From CAYFKJ01 sp964343605 (GTDB lineage: Bacteria; Pseudomonadota; Alphaproteobacteria; UBA2966), in NCBI GenBank assembly GCA_964343605.1, contig CAYFKJ010000003.1, forward strand, positions 595,141 through 659,140: DNA of 64,000 bases, read 5' to 3'. The notes below the pieces were generated by a model, which ran no database searches, was not told where the DNA came from, and worked only from the letters and a program-made list of their open reading frames with translations. Numbering within the stretch: the stretch's first letter is position 1; each line of letters starts with the position of its first letter. The position numbers and the translations under genes were made by a program. Shown here in pieces: positions 51,983 to 60,563 of the stretch.

Positions 51983-52602
51983 CACTTTTTCTTCCGCTTT
52001 TTCGAAACCAGAAGGACGACATCGCCTACCCCGTCCCCCGCAATCGTGACCGGTACGGGTGACGCTTTATAACGGCGGTGGGCGACCGAGACTTTCACCA
52101 CCCAATCCCCTTCCGGGACGTTTTCGATGGCGAAGGCGCCGGGCTTATCGACCTGGGCAAAGTAGGGGCTGGGGACGACGAACAGCTTGCCTTCCATGTT
52201 CTTGTGGACCGAGCAGTAATACTTGACGATGCCGCTCTTCTTGAACACGACGCGCTTGTTCGTACCCTTGGATGCCAAACCGATATCAAAACGGTTGCCC
52301 TTGGAAAGCGAATATACGTTGTGGTCGATGTTCTGTTCCTCGTCGTTGGCGAAATCGACCGCCCCACCTTGGACCACAACGGCCTCACCCGGCGAGAACC
52401 GGCTGCCGCGTTGGCTCACCCTCAAGGCTTTGTCGCCCGCCTGGACGCCGTCCGAACCGGCCGGACTGAGATAGATGATGAAGCTTTTAGGCGGGCGCTT
52501 GCCGTCGACCTGAAGTTCACCGGATAGCGTTCCTGCCTCCGCAGGTGCAAAGTTTGTCATGCCTACAATGAATAGGCCCAACCCCCAGAGCCATGCCTTC
52601 AT
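51982..52602 (-). CDS. Secreted cupredoxin-domain protein
   Basis: 206 residues. Signal peptide (AWLWGLGLFIVGMTNFAPAEA). Type-1 copper ligands are visible: His in NIDHNVYSLS and Cys, His, Met in YYCSVHKNMEGKLFVV (C-x2-H-x2-M). After the cupredoxin comes a carboxypeptidase-regulatory-like strand domain (AFAIENVPEGDWVVKVSVAHRRYK) and a basic tail. Similar proteins are often labelled 'methylamine utilization protein', without evidence of that role. First gene of the triad with the cyclase; its leader contains two hairpins and a strong GGGGGGAGG ribosome site. Confidence 0.85.
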   Translation of the reverse strand: MKAWLWGLGLFIVGMTNFAPAEAGTLSGELQVDGKRPPKSFIIYLSPAGSDGVQAGDKALRVSQRGSRFSPGEAVVVQGGAVDFANDEEQNIDHNVYSLSKGNRFDIGLASKGTNKRVVFKKSGIVKYYCSVHKNMEGKLFVVPSPYFAQVDKPGAFAIENVPEGDWVVKVSVAHRRYKASPVPVTIAGDGVGDVVLLVSKKRKKK

Positions 52603-52618
52603 AAGAGCCTCCCCCCAA

Positions 52619-52722
52619 CGGAGGTGTCCTCCGCCGAAGCTACTTTTTCCAGGCTTTCGCGTTGATACGCGAACGATCGCTAATGAGTATTAATCCTAAA
52701 TACCGCCGAGGCAAGCCTTGAA
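52619..52722 (-). promoter_or_regulatory. Promoter and structured leader of the cupredoxin-cyclase operon
   Basis: Minus strand: TTGCCT, 16 bp, TAATAC is a possible promoter (about 52712-52685). Downstream come two perfect hairpins: TCGCGT-ATCA-ACGCGA (52672-52657) and CGGAGG-ACA-CCTCCG (52633-52619). The CCTCC arm of the second could instead pair with the ribosome site GGGGGGAGG just downstream, hiding it. Confidence 0.45.
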
Positions 52723-52759
52723 CCCAAGTCGGCTTCGATCGGATTTTCCGGATCAACCT

Positions 52760-53671
52760 TTAATCCGAAGGTCTTGCCCGAATCGGATCAAGGCCGGCAT
52801 GGGCACTCGCCACGTCCAGCAATGCCGAAAAATCCTTCGCTCCATAGTTTTCCAAACACCGGGCGAGATTGAGGCTCTCCCGCGCGGCGCCCCCCAGCAC
52901 CACGGGCACGCCGGCTTGGCGGGCCGCGTCAGTAACCAGGCACATGTCCTTGTAGGCAAGGTCGATGCTGAATCCGGGCTCGATGTCCCCGGCCAGGACC
53001 TTGACGGGCCAAAGGCGGGCGAGATGGCCGTTTGTAGCGGTGGTTTCAAGAACCACTTTCAACATGGTTTCGACATCCAGGCCGAGACCGGCGCCCAGTG
53101 TCAGAGCTTCCGCCGAGAGCTGCGCCGCGGCGATATCCAGGAAGTTGTTGACCAACTTTGTTCGGATTCCCGCACCCGGTCTGCCACAGTGGTGAACGGT
53201 CGAACCCATCGCCTCAAGCGCGGGTGACAGCCGGCCGAAATCGTTCGAGGTGGCGCCAACCATGAACAGCGCCTGTCCCTGCTCCGCCAGGTCGACGGTC
53301 CGGCCGATGGGTGAATCGGCGAATGCGCAGCCGACTTCAAGCGCGGCGGCGGCAATCTCGTCCGTCGTTTCGGGATCGACGGTGCTGGTGTCGACGATCA
53401 ACGCGCCTTCCTTGGCGGCGGCCAGCACGCCGTCTTCACCAAGGACGACGGCACGTACTTCGCGCGAGGCGGGCAGACAGGTAAAAATGACGTCGGCGTC
53501 CGCTGCGGCATCCGCCACGGACACGGCGGCACGGGCGCCGTGGGCGGTGATTTTGGCGATCGCGCCGGCATCGAGGTCGTAAACCGCCAACTCCCGGCCC
53601 GATTGGGCAAGGTGCCGCGCCAAGGGACCGCCCATCGCGCCGAGACCGATAAAGGCAAACTTCTCAGTCAT
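52760..53671 (-). CDS. 3-hydroxyisobutyrate dehydrogenase-family oxidoreductase
   Basis: 303 residues. NAD(P)-binding FAFIGLGAMGGPLARHLAQSGRELAVYDLD, substrate motif DSPIGRTVDLAEQGQALFMVGA (usually DAPVSGG), and the catalytic Lys in GAGIRTKLVNNFLD. The PIGRTVDL variant separates it from true 3-HIB dehydrogenase and resembles beta-hydroxyacid dehydrogenases acting on other small hydroxyacids (sulfolactaldehyde, tartronate semialdehyde type). Follows the ThDP enzyme by 21 bp on the same strand; probably one pathway. Confidence 0.87.
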   Translation of the reverse strand: MTEKFAFIGLGAMGGPLARHLAQSGRELAVYDLDAGAIAKITAHGARAAVSVADAAADADVIFTCLPASREVRAVVLGEDGVLAAAKEGALIVDTSTVDPETTDEIAAAALEVGCAFADSPIGRTVDLAEQGQALFMVGATSNDFGRLSPALEAMGSTVHHCGRPGAGIRTKLVNNFLDIAAAQLSAEALTLGAGLGLDVETMLKVVLETTATNGHLARLWPVKVLAGDIEPGFSIDLAYKDMCLVTDAARQAGVPVVLGGAARESLNLARCLENYGAKDFSALLDVASAHAGLDPIRARPSD

Positions 53672-53692
53672 TCAATATTCCTTCCCTGTGCT

Positions 53693-55306
53693 CTAGCCTC
53701 TCAGTGCCGTCAGTTGATCACCGTAGCCTGCCGGATCAATGCGCACATCGATCAATTTCGGGCCATCACGTCGAATTGCCTCGGCGACGGCGGTTTCGAA
53801 CCCTTTCAGATTTTCGGTACGCCAGGCCGGCACACCGAAGCCCCGCGCCACGTCGTCGAAATCGACGGCCGGATAGCGCACACCCGAACTTGGAGCCTGC
53901 CGGCGCTGCTGTTTGACGTCGATCAGTGAAAGCGCCGCATCGTTCAGCACCACGACCAGGACATCGCAACCGAGGCGCGCCATCGTCGATAGTTCCGACA
54001 GGCACATCATCAGACCGCCGTCGCCGGTGAAGGCGATCACAGGAAGGTCCGGCTGTTCCAACGATGAAGCGATCGCGGCGGGCAGGGCGTATCCCATGGT
54101 CGACAATCCGTTGGATTTGAGTACGTCGTTGGGGTTTTCGGCAGGCCACAGGTTCATCACTGAAAACATGTGCGCGCCGGCATCGACCGTCACCCGGACC
54201 GGAAAGGACACTTGATCAAGCAAAACCTCCACGACCCTGTCCGGATTGAGCGTCGCTTCCGCGTGCACCGCGGACCGCTGCCGCATGCCGCGACGGAGGT
54301 CAGCGATCTCGGACAACGACCAGTCGTTGGATGCCTCGGGCAAGGCATCGGCGAGCCGGTTCAGTACATCCGGGAATTCGCCCCAAATCCGGCGCGCGGG
54401 CGTCGCTGGCAATGGACGGTCGGGGCCTTTGTTGATTGCCATGACATCCGCTGCGTAGGGCCAGGCCCCGGGTATCATTTCCACGGCATCAAAGCCGCAT
54501 AAGAGCACGACGTCGGCTTGCCGGAGCGTTTCGGCTTCCGTCGTGGCGCCGGTGAACATGCCGACGAACAGCGCGTGGCTCTCGGGCATCACGCCCTTCG
54601 CCTTGTAGCTTACGAGCACAGGCGCCTGAAGCTTCTCGGCAAGGGTGACGAGGGCGGCGGCCGTCCCGGCGTCCCGGCATTCATGCCCGGCGATGATGAC
54701 AGGACGTCTTCTCAACGCCAATACTTGTGCCGCATCTTCGAGCCCCGACAAATCTTCGGCCGGCCCGGACTTGCCGGGCCCGGCGACGCCGTCCTCAATA
54801 AAAGCGGCGGCGGCTTCACTCGAGAGATCGATGTGGACAGGCCCCGGCGGAAAGGCCCGGGCGGCTTCGATCAGGCGGCGCAAATCGGCTTTCGTGGCAG
54901 TTGCGGCAAGTTGCGTGGAGAGTTTGCTGATCGGCTCAAACAAAGCCCCCTGATCGAAAGCCTGATGGTGGCTGGCGTCACCGGGTTCCTGGGCGTCGGT
55001 CAAAACGATCAATGGCGCCCTCTCCAGCGAGGCATAGGCCACGCCGTTGACGATACTTGCCGCCCCGGGCCCGATCCCCGCCAACGCGACGCCCGGCGCC
55101 CCGGTGAGTTCGCCCGTCACCGCCGCCATGATCGCGGCGGCGTTTTCGGTCCGGGCCAGGACGAAGTCGAGATCCGCAGCGCCTGCGGCCGCAATCAAGT
55201 CGAGGCTCGATCCGCCGCCCGGTATGCCGAATATGCGGCTGATCCCGAACGCCTTGAAGGCCTCGACCAGTGCCTCGGAAAGCTTTTCTCCGCGCCCCAC
55301 AACCAC
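53693..55306 (-). CDS. ThDP-dependent enzyme (acetolactate synthase/benzoylformate decarboxylase-like)
   Basis: 537 residues starting at GTG. Three-domain ThDP fold: GISRIFGIPGGGSSLDL, catalytic Glu54 in ARTENAAAIMAAVTGELTG, central domain with PVIIAGHECRDAG, and the cofactor motif GDGGLMMCLSELSTMARLGCDVLVVVLNDAAL (GDG...ND in place of NN). No FAD-domain hallmark of acetolactate synthase is clear. It probably decarboxylates or ligates a 2-oxo acid; the product aldehyde could feed the neighbouring aldehyde dehydrogenase or hydroxyacid dehydrogenase. Confidence 0.87.
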   Translation of the reverse strand: MVVGRGEKLSEALVEAFKAFGISRIFGIPGGGSSLDLIAAAGAADLDFVLARTENAAAIMAAVTGELTGAPGVALAGIGPGAASIVNGVAYASLERAPLIVLTDAQEPGDASHHQAFDQGALFEPISKLSTQLAATATKADLRRLIEAARAFPPGPVHIDLSSEAAAAFIEDGVAGPGKSGPAEDLSGLEDAAQVLALRRRPVIIAGHECRDAGTAAALVTLAEKLQAPVLVSYKAKGVMPESHALFVGMFTGATTEAETLRQADVVLLCGFDAVEMIPGAWPYAADVMAINKGPDRPLPATPARRIWGEFPDVLNRLADALPEASNDWSLSEIADLRRGMRQRSAVHAEATLNPDRVVEVLLDQVSFPVRVTVDAGAHMFSVMNLWPAENPNDVLKSNGLSTMGYALPAAIASSLEQPDLPVIAFTGDGGLMMCLSELSTMARLGCDVLVVVLNDAALSLIDVKQQRRQAPSSGVRYPAVDFDDVARGFGVPAWRTENLKGFETAVAEAIRRDGPKLIDVRIDPAGYGDQLTALRG

Positions 55307-55329
55307 ACCCGAGCCATTAATCCGGGCGA

Positions 55330-56901
55330 CTAGAATGCGGCTTCGACGGCGCTTTCACCAAGCTTTTCGTGCAGCGCCGGGGAACCCTGGATCGCGGTGC
55401 GTTGCATGTAGAAGCGCAAACCCCGCAAGCCCCCCAATTCCTCGCCGCCGCCGGCTCGCCCCGGCCCGCCGTGGACGCACTGCGGCATGACGATGGCATG
55501 ACCGGTGTGGTTTTTCCCCACCATGGAATCGACCGCCAACACCCGGCCGTGGCTGGGGGCGACCGCCGCCGCGGTTTCGGCGCATAGGTCGACATCATCG
55601 CTGAACAGGCTGACGGCCAGGGATCCCCCACCCCGGTGAGCGAGTTCAATGGCGTGGGCCCGATCACGATACGGGATGAGGGTCGCGGCCGGACCGAAGA
55701 CCTCGATCTCGTGCACCGCCGTGGCCCCGTCGGGATCATCGCACCTCAACAGTGTCGGCGCCATGAAAGCGCCGAGGTCAGGATCTCCGCCCTGCAGGTC
55801 ATCCGGCACGCCACCGCCCGTCAAGACCGTGCCTTCGGCTGCCAGTGCGGCCAGACCGTCGAAAGCCGCCTGCTGCTGCGTCTTGTCGACCAGTGGTCCC
55901 ATGCGCACGCTCTCGTCGACGGGGTCGCCGACGGAAATCTTGCCAAGCCCCGCCGTCACCGCTTCCGCCACCGCCTCAAGCCGGTCGACGGGCACGATGA
56001 CGCGCCGGATGTTGGTGCAGAGCTGCCCCGCCTTGACCGACAGGGCCTTTACGGCCTCACGCACCAAAAGGTCGAACACCGCATCGCCCGGCAGGGCATC
56101 GGTGCCGAGGATGGTGGCGTTGACGCTGTCGGCCTCGACGTTGAAACGGGGTCCCGCCGCCAACATGCGGGGATGGCCGCGCAACATCGCGCCGGTTTCG
56201 GCCGAACCGGTAAAAGCCACGCTGTCGAAGGGATCGAGGCCTTCCATCAACCCCTCGCCCGAACCGCAAATCAGCGACAACGCGCCCGCGGGAAGGATAT
56301 CGGCGGCGATTACGTCCCGCACCATTTCATGCGATAGCCAGGCCGTGGCGCTGGCCGGTTTGGCGACCACGGGCATGCCGGCGAGCAACGCCACCGCAGC
56401 TTTCTCCCACAGACCCCAGGACGGAAAGTTGTAGGCGTTGATGTGAACAGCGGCGCCCCGGCGGCTGGTCCAGATATGGCTTGAGCGGAAGACGTCTTCC
56501 TTGGCAAGCTGGTCCGAACCCGCCTCGGCAATGCAACGGGCATCGCCAAGCGATTTGCCGAAGAAGGAATAGTATTTCAGCGTGCCGATGCCGCCGTCGA
56601 TATCGATGGCCGCATCCATGGCCGTGTTGCCGGAATTTTGGCGCGCAATGTCGACGTATTTGTCTCGGTTTGCCGCCAGCACGTCCGACGCCGCCCGCAG
56701 CAGCGCTCCGCGCTCCTCGAAACTAAGGGCGCGCAAGGCGGAACCGCCCTCACCACGCGCGTACTCCAGTGCCGCGCCGCAATCGACGCCCGTCGCATCG
56801 ACGTGCCCCAGCACCTCGCCCGTTGCCGGATTGTAAAACTCGCGCCCGTCGGCGCTGCCCGCCTGCCAGCGGCCTTCCACATAGCTTTCCAGTTTGGTCA
56901 T
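55330..56901 (-). CDS. PaaZ/BoxD-like aldehyde dehydrogenase
   Basis: 523 residues: MTKLESYVEGRWQAGSADGREFYNPATGEV, then NAYNFPSWGLWEKAAVALLAGMPVVAKPAS, FTGSAETGAML and the catalytic Cys in SVKAGQLCTNIRRVIVP; the C-terminal MPQCVHGGPGRAGGGEELGGLRGLRFYMQRTAIQG is characteristic of the PaaZ ALDH domain and of BoxD. The C-terminal hydratase of PaaZ is absent, so the closest characterised type is 3,4-dehydroadipyl-CoA semialdehyde dehydrogenase of the box pathway, although no box gene is nearby. Start of the three-gene catabolic unit. Confidence 0.87.
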   Translation of the reverse strand: MTKLESYVEGRWQAGSADGREFYNPATGEVLGHVDATGVDCGAALEYARGEGGSALRALSFEERGALLRAASDVLAANRDKYVDIARQNSGNTAMDAAIDIDGGIGTLKYYSFFGKSLGDARCIAEAGSDQLAKEDVFRSSHIWTSRRGAAVHINAYNFPSWGLWEKAAVALLAGMPVVAKPASATAWLSHEMVRDVIAADILPAGALSLICGSGEGLMEGLDPFDSVAFTGSAETGAMLRGHPRMLAAGPRFNVEADSVNATILGTDALPGDAVFDLLVREAVKALSVKAGQLCTNIRRVIVPVDRLEAVAEAVTAGLGKISVGDPVDESVRMGPLVDKTQQQAAFDGLAALAAEGTVLTGGGVPDDLQGGDPDLGAFMAPTLLRCDDPDGATAVHEIEVFGPAATLIPYRDRAHAIELAHRGGGSLAVSLFSDDVDLCAETAAAVAPSHGRVLAVDSMVGKNHTGHAIVMPQCVHGGPGRAGGGEELGGLRGLRFYMQRTAIQGSPALHEKLGESAVEAAF

Positions 56902-57016
56902 CGTCCCCGCCTGTTCGGTCCCGTGAATGGGTGATTAGGATTTGGCGGCAATACTAGACATAAGAACCGTTCTAATAAACGGCGCTCTGGAGCCGGGACA
57001 AAAAAAACGCTGGAAC

Positions 57017-57430
57017 TCAGGCGGCGGCGATCCGGTCGCGGGCCGCCAGGGCCAGGTATTTGGAGCGGTTGACGCCCTCCATCTCGGCGGCGGCGTCGAT
57101 CTGTCCCAGCAACGCCTCGTCAATGGTGACGTTGATGCGCTTGGCCCGTCCCCGCATGTCGCAGCGCAGCAGGATCCGAGCGACCTCCGTCGCATCCGGT
57201 TTAGCCTCGATGTCTTCCAGCGAAGTGGGATGCGGCAGTTTTTCGCCGACGTCGAGCGTATGGTTGACGTACTGGCGCAGCGCGGCTTCGGCATTTATGG
57301 CCGCCTCCTGCTCTGTTTGGCCACTGGCCGTACAGCCCGGCAGATCGGGAAAGAAAATGCCGTAGCGCGTATCCGGGTCGGAACTGTGTTCGATGACGGC
57401 TACGTAATAGTGGTAATGGCGAGTAGTCAT
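57017..57430 (-). CDS. HicB-family antitoxin-like protein (orphan)
   Basis: 137 residues from ATG 57430 with GGGGGGAG upstream. The N-terminal HicB domain is partly degenerate RNase-H-like: YYVAVIEHSSDPDTRYGIFFPDLPGCTASGQTEQEAAINAEAALRQYV. The C-terminal ribbon-helix-helix: RAKRINVTIDEALLGQIDAAAEMEGVNRSKYLALAARDRI. Longer than the minimal HicB. No hicA is found in the adjacent 160 bp upstream or downstream. It probably represses its own promoter (57480-57514). Confidence 0.88.
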   Translation of the reverse strand: MTTRHYHYYVAVIEHSSDPDTRYGIFFPDLPGCTASGQTEQEAAINAEAALRQYVNHTLDVGEKLPHPTSLEDIEAKPDATEVARILLRCDMRGRAKRINVTIDEALLGQIDAAAEMEGVNRSKYLALAARDRIAAA

Positions 57431-57479
57431 GGCTCCCCCCTGTACGACGTTGCGGGATACATCCTCGACCACTTTACAA

Positions 57480-57514
57480 TGTGTATTTATACACACTTTG
57501 GCACAAATATTCAA
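57480..57514 (-). promoter_or_regulatory. hicB promoter with overlapping palindrome
   Basis: Minus strand: -35 TTGAAT (57514-57509), 17 bp, -10 TATAAA (57491-57486). The -10 lies inside TGTGTA-TAAA-TACACA (57495-57480), a palindrome with 6-bp perfect arms, a fitting ribbon-helix-helix operator for HicB autorepression. Confidence 0.75.
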
Positions 57515-57588
57515 AGCCGAAACGGCTCACCGGCATGGGACGCCGACTGCGCCAAGTATCGACGCGAAACGAACATTGGAAGGTAATT

Positions 57589-57664
57589 TGGCGCTCCCAA
57601 CGGGGTTCGAACCCGTGTTTCCGGCGTGAAAGGCCAGCGTCCTAGTCCACTAGACGATGGGAGC
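57589..57664 (-). tRNA. tRNA-Glu (anticodon UUC)
   Basis: Minus strand GCTCCCATCGTCTAGTGG start pairs with TGGGAGC; anticodon loop CTTTCAC in stem CTGGC/GCCGG (one mismatch-tolerant) gives TTC; T arm CGGGTTCGAACCCCG; discriminator G and encoded CCA (57589-57591). Confidence 0.96.
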
Positions 57665-57699
57665 GTCGGCGGGGTTTGTAGACTGAACGGGTCGCGCGA

Positions 57700-59535
57700 T
57701 CAAGACCCCAATGCATCTTTTATTTCGGCGGCGTCGTCGATGAACAATTGGGCGTCCCGGCGGCCCTGCCAATTGTCGGCCCGGAGCTTGCCGGCGACGT
57801 GGATTTCCCGCCCGACGGCCCCCAACAGGCATTGGCCTAGGGGCAGATCGGCGGTCCTGAAGGCGATGCCCTTGAGCCGTCCGCCGTCGCGGCTGGAGAA
57901 AATACAGCTCACGTGGTTCTGGCCGACGATGCTCGCCTTGATGACCTTGACGGCGGCCAAGGCGAAGCGCGGTTCGGCATTGCCCGAGCCGAACGGCCCC
58001 ACCTGCTCCAGGAGGTCCACGAAATCCGCCGTGGCACCCTGCAAAGAGAGCGCCCCGTCAAGGCGCAGACTTCTTGCCGCGCCCAGTTCCCGGACCTGAT
58101 CGGCAAGCCGTTCAATCAGGAATTCTGAAAACGCCTCCAGGCGGTCCTCGGTCAATGTAACCCCGGCCGCCATGGGATGGCCGCCGCCGTTGACCAGCAA
58201 TCCGGCCTGGCGGGCGGCAATCACCGCGCTGCCGAGATCGACGCCGCGTACCGACCGGCCGGAGCCCTTGCCGATCCCGTCCTCGTCGAAGGCAAGCACC
58301 ATGGCGGGACGGCCGAAGCGGTCCTTCAGACGGCTGGCGACGATGCCGATGACGCCAGGATGCCAGCCGGTGGCGGAGGCGATGACGAGAGGCGTCCGGT
58401 CGCCGCTCTCTTGCTCGCGAGATTCCACCTGGGCGATCGCCTCCTCCAAAACCATGGCCTCGATGGCCCGGCGTTCGGCATTGAATTTCTCCAGTTCCCC
58501 GGCGATGGCGGAGACCTCGGCGGCATCGTCGGAGGCCAGCAGGATCGAACCGAGATCGGATTTGCCCACGCGGCCGCCGGCGTTGATACGCGGACCGAGC
58601 ACGAAGCCGAGGTGGTAGACCTCCGGTTTGCGGTCGATCCCGGCAACGTCGGCCAGCGCTTTGAGCCCTGAATTGCGCCGCGCCGCCAGCACCTTCAAGC
58701 CCTGGGTCACGAGGGCCCGGTTCAGGCCGAGCAGCGGCACGACATCGCAAACGGTGCCTAGTGCCACGATATCGAGCCACTGCATCAGGTCCGGTTCGGG
58801 CCGTTGGTCGAACCATCCCCGTTGCCGCAGCGCCCGGTTCGTGGCGATGACCAACAGAAAGGCCACGCCGACCGCCGCCAGGTGACCGAGCGAGCGGTCC
58901 TCGTCTAGGCGGTTGGGATTGATCACGGCGTGCGCCGGCGGCAATCCGGCTTCGGCCTCGTGATGATCGACGATGACGACGTCGAGACCTGCGCCCGCGG
59001 CCCATTCGAGAGGCTCGAACGCCGAAACGCCGCAGTCGACGGTAACGACGACGGTGGCGCCCTCCTCCGCCAATGATTTCAGCGCGGGCGTGTTGGGACC
59101 GTAGCCTTCCTTGATGCGGTCGGGAATGTAGACGCGCAGCTTTCCGCCGACAGCATTGAAAAATCGTTTGAGCAAGGCCGATGACGTGGCGCCGTCAACG
59201 TCGTAGTCGCCGAAAACGGCAACTTTCTCTCCACCCGCAACCGCCTCGGCCAGGCGTTCGGCCGCCTTGTCCATATCCTTGAGCACCGACGGATCGGGCA
59301 GCAAGCTTTTTAGCGTCGGATTAAGGTAGGCTTCGCCTTCTTCGGGTGAAACGCCCCGGCTGGCCAGAATGCGCCCGACCATGTCGGGCACGCCCAGGGC
59401 CTGGATGTGCGCCTGAGCCAGGCGTTCATCGCCCTCGTCGAGACGCCAGCGGCGTTCGGTCGCCGAATGTTCGACGCCGAGAAAAGCGGCTTCGCCGCTA
59501 TCGCGGTCGGGGGCTGGGGCGGTAGCCTCGACCAT
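57700..59535 (-). CDS. recJ: Single-stranded-DNA exonuclease RecJ
   Basis: 611 residues. DHH-family motifs: VAVFGDYDVDGATSSALLKRFF (motif I), VVTVDCGVSA (II), VVIVDHHEAEAGLPPAHAVINPNR (III, DHH), VALGTVCDVVPL (IV); DHHA1 signature GWHPGVIGIVASRLKDRFGRPAMVLA and GGGHPMAAG. RecJ digests ssDNA 5' to 3' in recombinational and mismatch repair. Downstream of glpX by 11 bp, the usual alphaproteobacterial order; tRNA-Glu follows. Confidence 0.96.
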   Translation of the reverse strand: MVEATAPAPDRDSGEAAFLGVEHSATERRWRLDEGDERLAQAHIQALGVPDMVGRILASRGVSPEEGEAYLNPTLKSLLPDPSVLKDMDKAAERLAEAVAGGEKVAVFGDYDVDGATSSALLKRFFNAVGGKLRVYIPDRIKEGYGPNTPALKSLAEEGATVVVTVDCGVSAFEPLEWAAGAGLDVVIVDHHEAEAGLPPAHAVINPNRLDEDRSLGHLAAVGVAFLLVIATNRALRQRGWFDQRPEPDLMQWLDIVALGTVCDVVPLLGLNRALVTQGLKVLAARRNSGLKALADVAGIDRKPEVYHLGFVLGPRINAGGRVGKSDLGSILLASDDAAEVSAIAGELEKFNAERRAIEAMVLEEAIAQVESREQESGDRTPLVIASATGWHPGVIGIVASRLKDRFGRPAMVLAFDEDGIGKGSGRSVRGVDLGSAVIAARQAGLLVNGGGHPMAAGVTLTEDRLEAFSEFLIERLADQVRELGAARSLRLDGALSLQGATADFVDLLEQVGPFGSGNAEPRFALAAVKVIKASIVGQNHVSCIFSSRDGGRLKGIAFRTADLPLGQCLLGAVGREIHVAGKLRADNWQGRRDAQLFIDDAAEIKDALGS

Positions 59536-59546
59536 TCCGCCGTGGG

Positions 59547-60518
59547 TCAGCCGGAGACCTTGCCGGCGGCGTGGCGGGCCTTGATCCAGCGCACCGTACC
59601 TGTGCGCGAGCGCATCACGACGGTGTCGGTAATCATGGCGTCACCGTCCCGCTTGACGCCGTCCAGCATGGTACCGTCGGTAACGCCGGCGGCGGCGAAA
59701 ATGACGTCGCCGCTAGCCAGGCTGTCGAGGTCGTATTTGGCGTGCAGGTCGGTGATGCCGATACGGTGGGCGCGGTCGCGTTCATCCTCGTTGCGGAATA
59801 CCAGACGCCCCTGCATCTGCCCCCCGGTGGAGCGCAAGGCCGCCGCAGCCAGCACGCCTTCGGGCGCCCCGCCGGTGCCCATGTAGATGTCGATGCCCGT
59901 GCTCGGCGTCGCCGTCGCGATGACGCCCGCAACATCGCCATCCGGGATGAGTCGGATGCTGGCGCCGGATTCCCGCACCTTGGCGATCATTTCGTCGTGG
60001 CGCGGCCGGCTCAGGATGCAGGCGACGATGTCCGACGGCTCGCACGATTTGGCCTTCGCCAGCTCGCGAATATTTTCGGCCGGGTCCGCATCGAGATCGA
60101 CCACGTTGGGCGGCAAGCCGCCGCCGACTGCGATCTTGTCCATGTACGTGTCGGGTGCGTTGAGCAATCCGCCTTCCGTCGCGAAGGCGATTACCGCCAG
60201 GGCATTGGGACCGCCCGTTGCGGTAAGCGTCGTCCCTTCCAGGGGATCGAGGGCGATATCGATTTTCTGCCCCTGCCCGGTGCCGACCTTTTCGCCGATA
60301 AAGAGCATCGGCGCCTCGTCGCGTTCCCCCTCGCCGATTACCACGGTGCCGTCGATGTCGAGGCTGTTGAGCGCCTTGCGCATGGCGTCGACGGCAACCT
60401 GGTCGGCGGCCTTTTCATCGCCGAGACCGATCTGGCGATAGGCGGCGATGGCCGCCGCTTCGGCCACGCGCGCCGCTTCAATCGAAAGATTTCGATTCAA
60501 TATCTTTTTTTCTGTCAT
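59547..60518 (-). CDS. glpX: Class II fructose-1,6-bisphosphatase
   Basis: 323 residues. GlpX signature: VAEAAAIAAYRQIGLGDEKAADQVAVDAMRKAL, TVVIGEGERDEAPML, DIALDPLEGTTLTATGGPNALAVIA (metal-binding DPLEGT) and MGTGGAPEGVLAAAAL. Hydrolyses fructose-1,6-bisphosphate in gluconeogenesis, and in some autotrophs also sedoheptulose bisphosphate. Second-last in a row of four housekeeping genes on this strand. Confidence 0.95.
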   Translation of the reverse strand: MTEKKILNRNLSIEAARVAEAAAIAAYRQIGLGDEKAADQVAVDAMRKALNSLDIDGTVVIGEGERDEAPMLFIGEKVGTGQGQKIDIALDPLEGTTLTATGGPNALAVIAFATEGGLLNAPDTYMDKIAVGGGLPPNVVDLDADPAENIRELAKAKSCEPSDIVACILSRPRHDEMIAKVRESGASIRLIPDGDVAGVIATATPSTGIDIYMGTGGAPEGVLAAAALRSTGGQMQGRLVFRNEDERDRAHRIGITDLHAKYDLDSLASGDVIFAAAGVTDGTMLDGVKRDGDAMITDTVVMRSRTGTVRWIKARHAAGKVSG

Positions 60519-60563
60519 TTGAACGAGGGGTCCTTAAGAGGGCATTTTGTAATTGAGATATAT

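Noticed and set aside
57431..57588. hicA gene upstream of hicB
   Set aside because: The only short frame there (starting MFVSRRYLAQSASHAG) has no dsRBD-like HicA motif.
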